Part shown: positions 34,482 through 36,953 of the stretch, in pieces | How the letters are laid out: each line of letters opens with the position of its first letter | Position numbering within the stretch: the first letter of the stretch is position 1 | NCBI GenBank assembly: GCA_947491475.1 | Contig: CANLKN010000031.1 | Span: forward strand, 1-36,953 | Length of the DNA: 36,953 nt | Direction: 5' to 3' | Source of the DNA: Akkermansiaceae bacterium | Lineage (GTDB): Bacteria; Verrucomicrobiota; Verrucomicrobiia; Verrucomicrobiales; Akkermansiaceae | Notes under the pieces: model-generated | What the model saw: only the letters and a program-made list of their open reading frames with translations | Told to the model about the DNA's origin: nothing | Databases searched by the model: none | Program-made: the position numbers and the translations under genes

Positions 34482-35837
34482 ATGAAACCCACCGGAAAAA
34501 CCTGGAAACACCTCGGGCTGGGCGCGGGTGGAGCCGTTGAGAATTCGTTCCAGAACGCGCCGCTTGGCTTGGTCAATCCAATTTACAATGTCGGCCTCGG
34601 GGTCAATCCGGTGCTGGTCGGCATTGCGATGGCCATTCCCCGGATGTGGGAATTATTGATCGATCCTTTGATCGGGGCAGCCAGCGACAGGACGCGCAGC
34701 CGCTTCGGTCGCCGCCTGCCCTACATGGCCTTCGGTTTGCTCGGCAGCCTGATGTTATTCATCGCCATGTGGTGGGCGCCGGCCGGGATGTCCAAGCAGG
34801 CGCTGGGGATCTGGCTCATCGTCACGGCGTTTTTGTTTTACAGCTTTTACTCGTTTTTCGCCATTCCCTACGCGGGTCTCACCATCGAGGCCAGCGTGGC
34901 CGGGCCGGACCGCATCGGCGTGATGACCGCGCGCACCGCATTCTCCTACCTCAGCCAGATTGTTATCAGTTGGATCTACTGGTTCTGTCAGCGGGAATGG
35001 TTCTCCTCACCTGCCGAAGGCATGAGATGGGCGGCGATCGGTTTCGGGCTGCTGGTTACGCTTTGCGGTGTGGCGGTGATCGTCACCACCCTGCGCTACG
35101 GGCTGCACCGCCACAGCAGCCACGAGGGCTCCGCGCCGGTTGAGAAGGGGATCTATCTGAAACTCCTGTCGCTGGGTCCGACGCGCCGCATCCTGATCGC
35201 ACTGCTGAGCACGATGGTGGGCTTCACGCTGGTCAGCCACCTGAGTTTCTATCTTGTCGCGTTTTACGCCTGCAAGGGTGACCTCAAGCAGGCGTCGCTG
35301 GTGGTGGCGGTCAAGGCCACCGTCACCATGATCGCCGCGGTGATCGCATGCCCGCTCATCGGCATGGCGGCCAAGCGCTTCGGCAAGGAAAGGATCTTCA
35401 ACATCATGCTGGCGACCGGAGTGATCTCCAGCCTCTCGATGTGGTATCTCATCACACCGCTCAATCCCTATCTGAGCATGATCAGCGATCTGGGCATCTA
35501 CCTTTGCCTTGTGGGATTCTGGCTGCTGATGCCGGCGTATCTGGGCGACATCAGCGATTATTACGAGCGGGCGACCGGCCAGAGCTGCCAGGGCACCTTG
35601 TCCGCGCTCTATGGCAACGCGGTGAAAATCGGCGCTTCGGTGGCGCTGCTGCTCACCGGCTACATCCTCGTCGTCTGTGGCTTTGATGCCGCAATGCCGC
35701 ACGATGCGATGGACCGCCCGATTTTCAACATGCGCATCCTCTTCGCCGTGGTGCCGAGCATCGGCCTGGTGATCTCCTATTTCGCCATGGCACGGTTCCG
35801 TTTGCCAGACCCGTCGGCAACGCTGCAAGAATTGTAA
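34482..35837 (+). CDS. GPH-family sugar:cation symporter (MFS)
   Basis: The 451-residue protein has about twelve membrane helices and the glycoside-pentoside-hexuronide signature DPLIGAASDRTRSRFGRRLPYM early in the chain, as well as FFAIPYAGLTIE. GPH transporters bring in glycosides or hexuronides with H+ or Na+. The position directly after a GH4 enzyme suggests that it imports the enzyme's substrate. The sulfatase relic starts 12 bases after its stop. No lesion is visible, so import probably still functions. Confidence 0.9.
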   Translation: MKPTGKTWKHLGLGAGGAVENSFQNAPLGLVNPIYNVGLGVNPVLVGIAMAIPRMWELLIDPLIGAASDRTRSRFGRRLPYMAFGLLGSLMLFIAMWWAPAGMSKQALGIWLIVTAFLFYSFYSFFAIPYAGLTIEASVAGPDRIGVMTARTAFSYLSQIVISWIYWFCQREWFSSPAEGMRWAAIGFGLLVTLCGVAVIVTTLRYGLHRHSSHEGSAPVEKGIYLKLLSLGPTRRILIALLSTMVGFTLVSHLSFYLVAFYACKGDLKQASLVVAVKATVTMIAAVIACPLIGMAAKRFGKERIFNIMLATGVISSLSMWYLITPLNPYLSMISDLGIYLCLVGFWLLMPAYLGDISDYYERATGQSCQGTLSALYGNAVKIGASVALLLTGYILVVCGFDAAMPHDAMDRPIFNMRILFAVVPSIGLVISYFAMARFRLPDPSATLQEL

Positions 35838-35849
35838 AACCACAAACCG

Positions 35850-36453
35850 ATGACATGTTCAGCCTCACGTCTCCTGCTCGCCTGTTTGAGAATATGCATC
35901 CTGGTGGGATTCGGGGGGGCCCGCGCTTCCGAAAACCCGGTGAAGCCCAACGTGTTGCTGATTTTGTCCGATGACCAGCAGCTCAACACGGTGGGGTGTT
36001 ACGGGCTCAAACCTCTCAGACCCGCGCTACATCTATCTGGACGGGCACGATCTGGCCGGTCTGCTGCACGGGCGGATTCCCGAGCGCTCCGAGGTCCTCG
36101 TCCAATCCAGCCACCTGTGCGGACACCGCGCGCTGCTTCGCACCAAAGACTGGGCATTCTCGATGCGCACACGCCCGCCGGATGCGGAATTCCAGTTTGG
36201 CGAAAATTACGGATGGGCGGCCCGCGCACCGGAAGAGGCGGTCGAAATGACCTTGTTCGATCTGCGTAACGATCCGAAGGAGCTTCACAATCTTGCAGGC
36301 TCTCCGGACCACAAGGACATCCGCGACCGCCTGCGAACCCGCCTGCAGGAACGCGTGCTCGGACCCGACCGCATCGAATACCCCTGGCACAAGGACACCG
36401 GGCAGAGCCCGCCATTTTTCAAGCCCGTCTCACCGCTCTACCACCGGGACTGA
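35850..36453 (+). pseudogene. Sulfatase with large internal deletion
   Basis: The start is a typical secreted sulfatase: signal peptide, then KPNVLLILSDDQQLNTVGCYGLK, with the Ca2+-binding Asp pair. Near 36005-36018 the text jumps, with a change of reading frame, to the far C-terminal part of a sulfatase: DPRYIYLDGHDLAGLLHG, LRTKDWAFSMR, MTLFDLRNDPKELHNLAG and RDRLRTRLQERVLGPDR. Only about 600 bases remain of the 1400 or more expected. The C/S-x-P-x-R formylglycine site is absent, so the enzyme is dead. It is the last gene of the GH4-symporter operon, which suggests that the substrate was once a sulfated glycan. Confidence 0.88.
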
Positions 36454-36614
36454 CAGAATGCCGGCAACTCGCAACTTGGAAACGTTAAGGTAATGAAACC
36501 CCAGTCAACCCGGTCGAACCGCATAAATAGTTTGCGAGAAGTAACTAATATCAAGAACCCCCTGTGCACTTCAGTCACCATGTCGATGGGGCTGTCTGTC
36601 ACAGTATAGATTCC

Positions 36615-36890
36615 TTACCGGGCTCCGATCCTGCTCGCGGCATCAAGCTCAATTTCAAAAAGCAGGTCGCTGCGGCAAACCGCCGCTTCAACAAACGCGA
36701 CAGGAAGATGATCGATGCCCTGCCGATGGCAATATGTCTGAAAACATGATACATCCTTGATATCAGTAAAATAGGCGATGGCACGAACCGTGTTTTGCCA
36801 CGACATGAATGGGGTCAGTCCTTGGATTTCAATATGGTGGTTGACGTCCGGGCGGTGTATGTTAGAGATGCCGCATGGCCAGACCACCAA
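36615..36890 (-). pseudogene. RidA/chorismatase-like C-terminal remnant
   Basis: An open frame of about 90 residues with no clear ATG ends with AVCRSDLLFEIELDAA, preceded by MSWQNTVRAIAYFTDIKDV and GIDHLPVAFVEA. This resembles the C-terminal part of RidA/YjgF-fold proteins, particularly the FkbO/Hyg5/XanB2-type chorismatase branch. The N-terminal part is absent and a stop precedes the frame on the 5' side. The start of a Y1 transposase gene overlaps its 5' end on the other strand, so a mobile element may have cut it. The family call is inference. The 161 bases between the sulfatase relic and this remnant hold nothing I can identify. Confidence 0.45.
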
Positions 36891-36953
36891 GGTTTCAGTA
36901 TCCGGGAGCGGTTTATCACGTCATGGCGCGTGGCGACGGAGGGAAGCGGATTT
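36875..36953 (+). CDS. REP-associated tyrosine (Y1) transposase, 5' end only
   Basis: From the ATG at 36875 the frame reads MARPPRFQYPGAVYHVMARG and continues open to the window edge. MARP.R...PGAVYHVMARGN is the characteristic start of REP-associated tyrosine transposases (IS200/IS605-like TnpA homologues). The 'YHVMARG' strand is conserved, and the HUH and catalytic tyrosine motifs would lie beyond the edge. Such proteins mobilise small palindromic REP sequences and may relate to the dispersed repeats seen here. Confidence 0.8.
   Translation, partial: MARPPRFQYPGAVYHVMARGDGGKRI

Overview
This GC-rich window most likely comes from a member of the phylum Verrucomicrobiota, probably a Verrucomicrobiales/Verrucomicrobiaceae-type bacterium. 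The clues are a pseudopilin followed by a very large 'Verru_Chthon cassette protein A'-like protein, a GH4/GPH-symporter/sulfatase locus, six-EF-hand secreted proteins, several lineage-looking secreted proteins, and a rich set of short dispersed repeats. The assignment comes from gene content and protein resemblance only; no search was run.

Layout. (a) 1-2619 is a decayed restriction-modification patch. A presumed insertion-sequence end (1-134) abuts an EcoRV-family restriction endonuclease that has lost its N-terminus and carries an in-frame TGA. An apparently intact M.EcoRV-like adenine methyltransferase follows, and then the C-terminal tail of an unrelated, MmeI/Eco57I-like large methyltransferase that has in-frame repeat insertions. 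(b) 2732-10682 holds an unknown protein, an MECR/ETR-type enoyl reductase, an M14-family metallopeptidase/deacylase, an adenylate-kinase-like protein with an extra C-terminal domain, a small unknown protein, a short aldehyde-dehydrogenase homologue without catalytic domain, an ABC ATPase, and a eukaryote-type deoxyribose-phosphate aldolase. (c) 10819-13895 holds mscL, a PII protein with a clear sigma-54 promoter, the bifunctional NAD(P)HX repair enzyme and a secreted amidase. (d) 14002-23859 holds mostly housekeeping and envelope genes: pdxA, a membrane-anchored protein, a lipoprotein, a TPR protein, an N-terminally extended IF-1, scpA, an AsmA-like protein, metF and an EF-hand protein. (e) 23955-28087 is a minus-strand pseudopilin-type operon with a probably N-truncated large protein and two related tail proteins, one degenerate. 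(f) 28353-32874 holds polX, rnhA, an LpxL-like acyltransferase and ychF. (g) 33036-36453 is a three-gene carbohydrate operon: GH4 enzyme, GPH-family symporter and a sulfatase reduced to its two ends. (h) 36615-36953 holds a RidA/chorismatase-like remnant and the start of a REP-associated (Y1) transposase that runs off the window.

The main theme of the accessory parts is gene decay at both ends of the window: a broken EcoRV-type system with an orphaned methyltransferase, a sulfatase with a large internal deletion, truncated large proteins, and nearby mobile elements. Between them lies ordinary chromosomal core. At least five kinds of repeat occur: the GTGGTGCACTTTG direct repeat, a TGTAGCGGC mini-hairpin repeat, a GATTGTTGATT-type imperfect palindrome, a GTCGCAAAG tandem array, and a perfect 15-bp GC-rich inverted repeat. 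I saw no tRNA, rRNA or CRISPR array.
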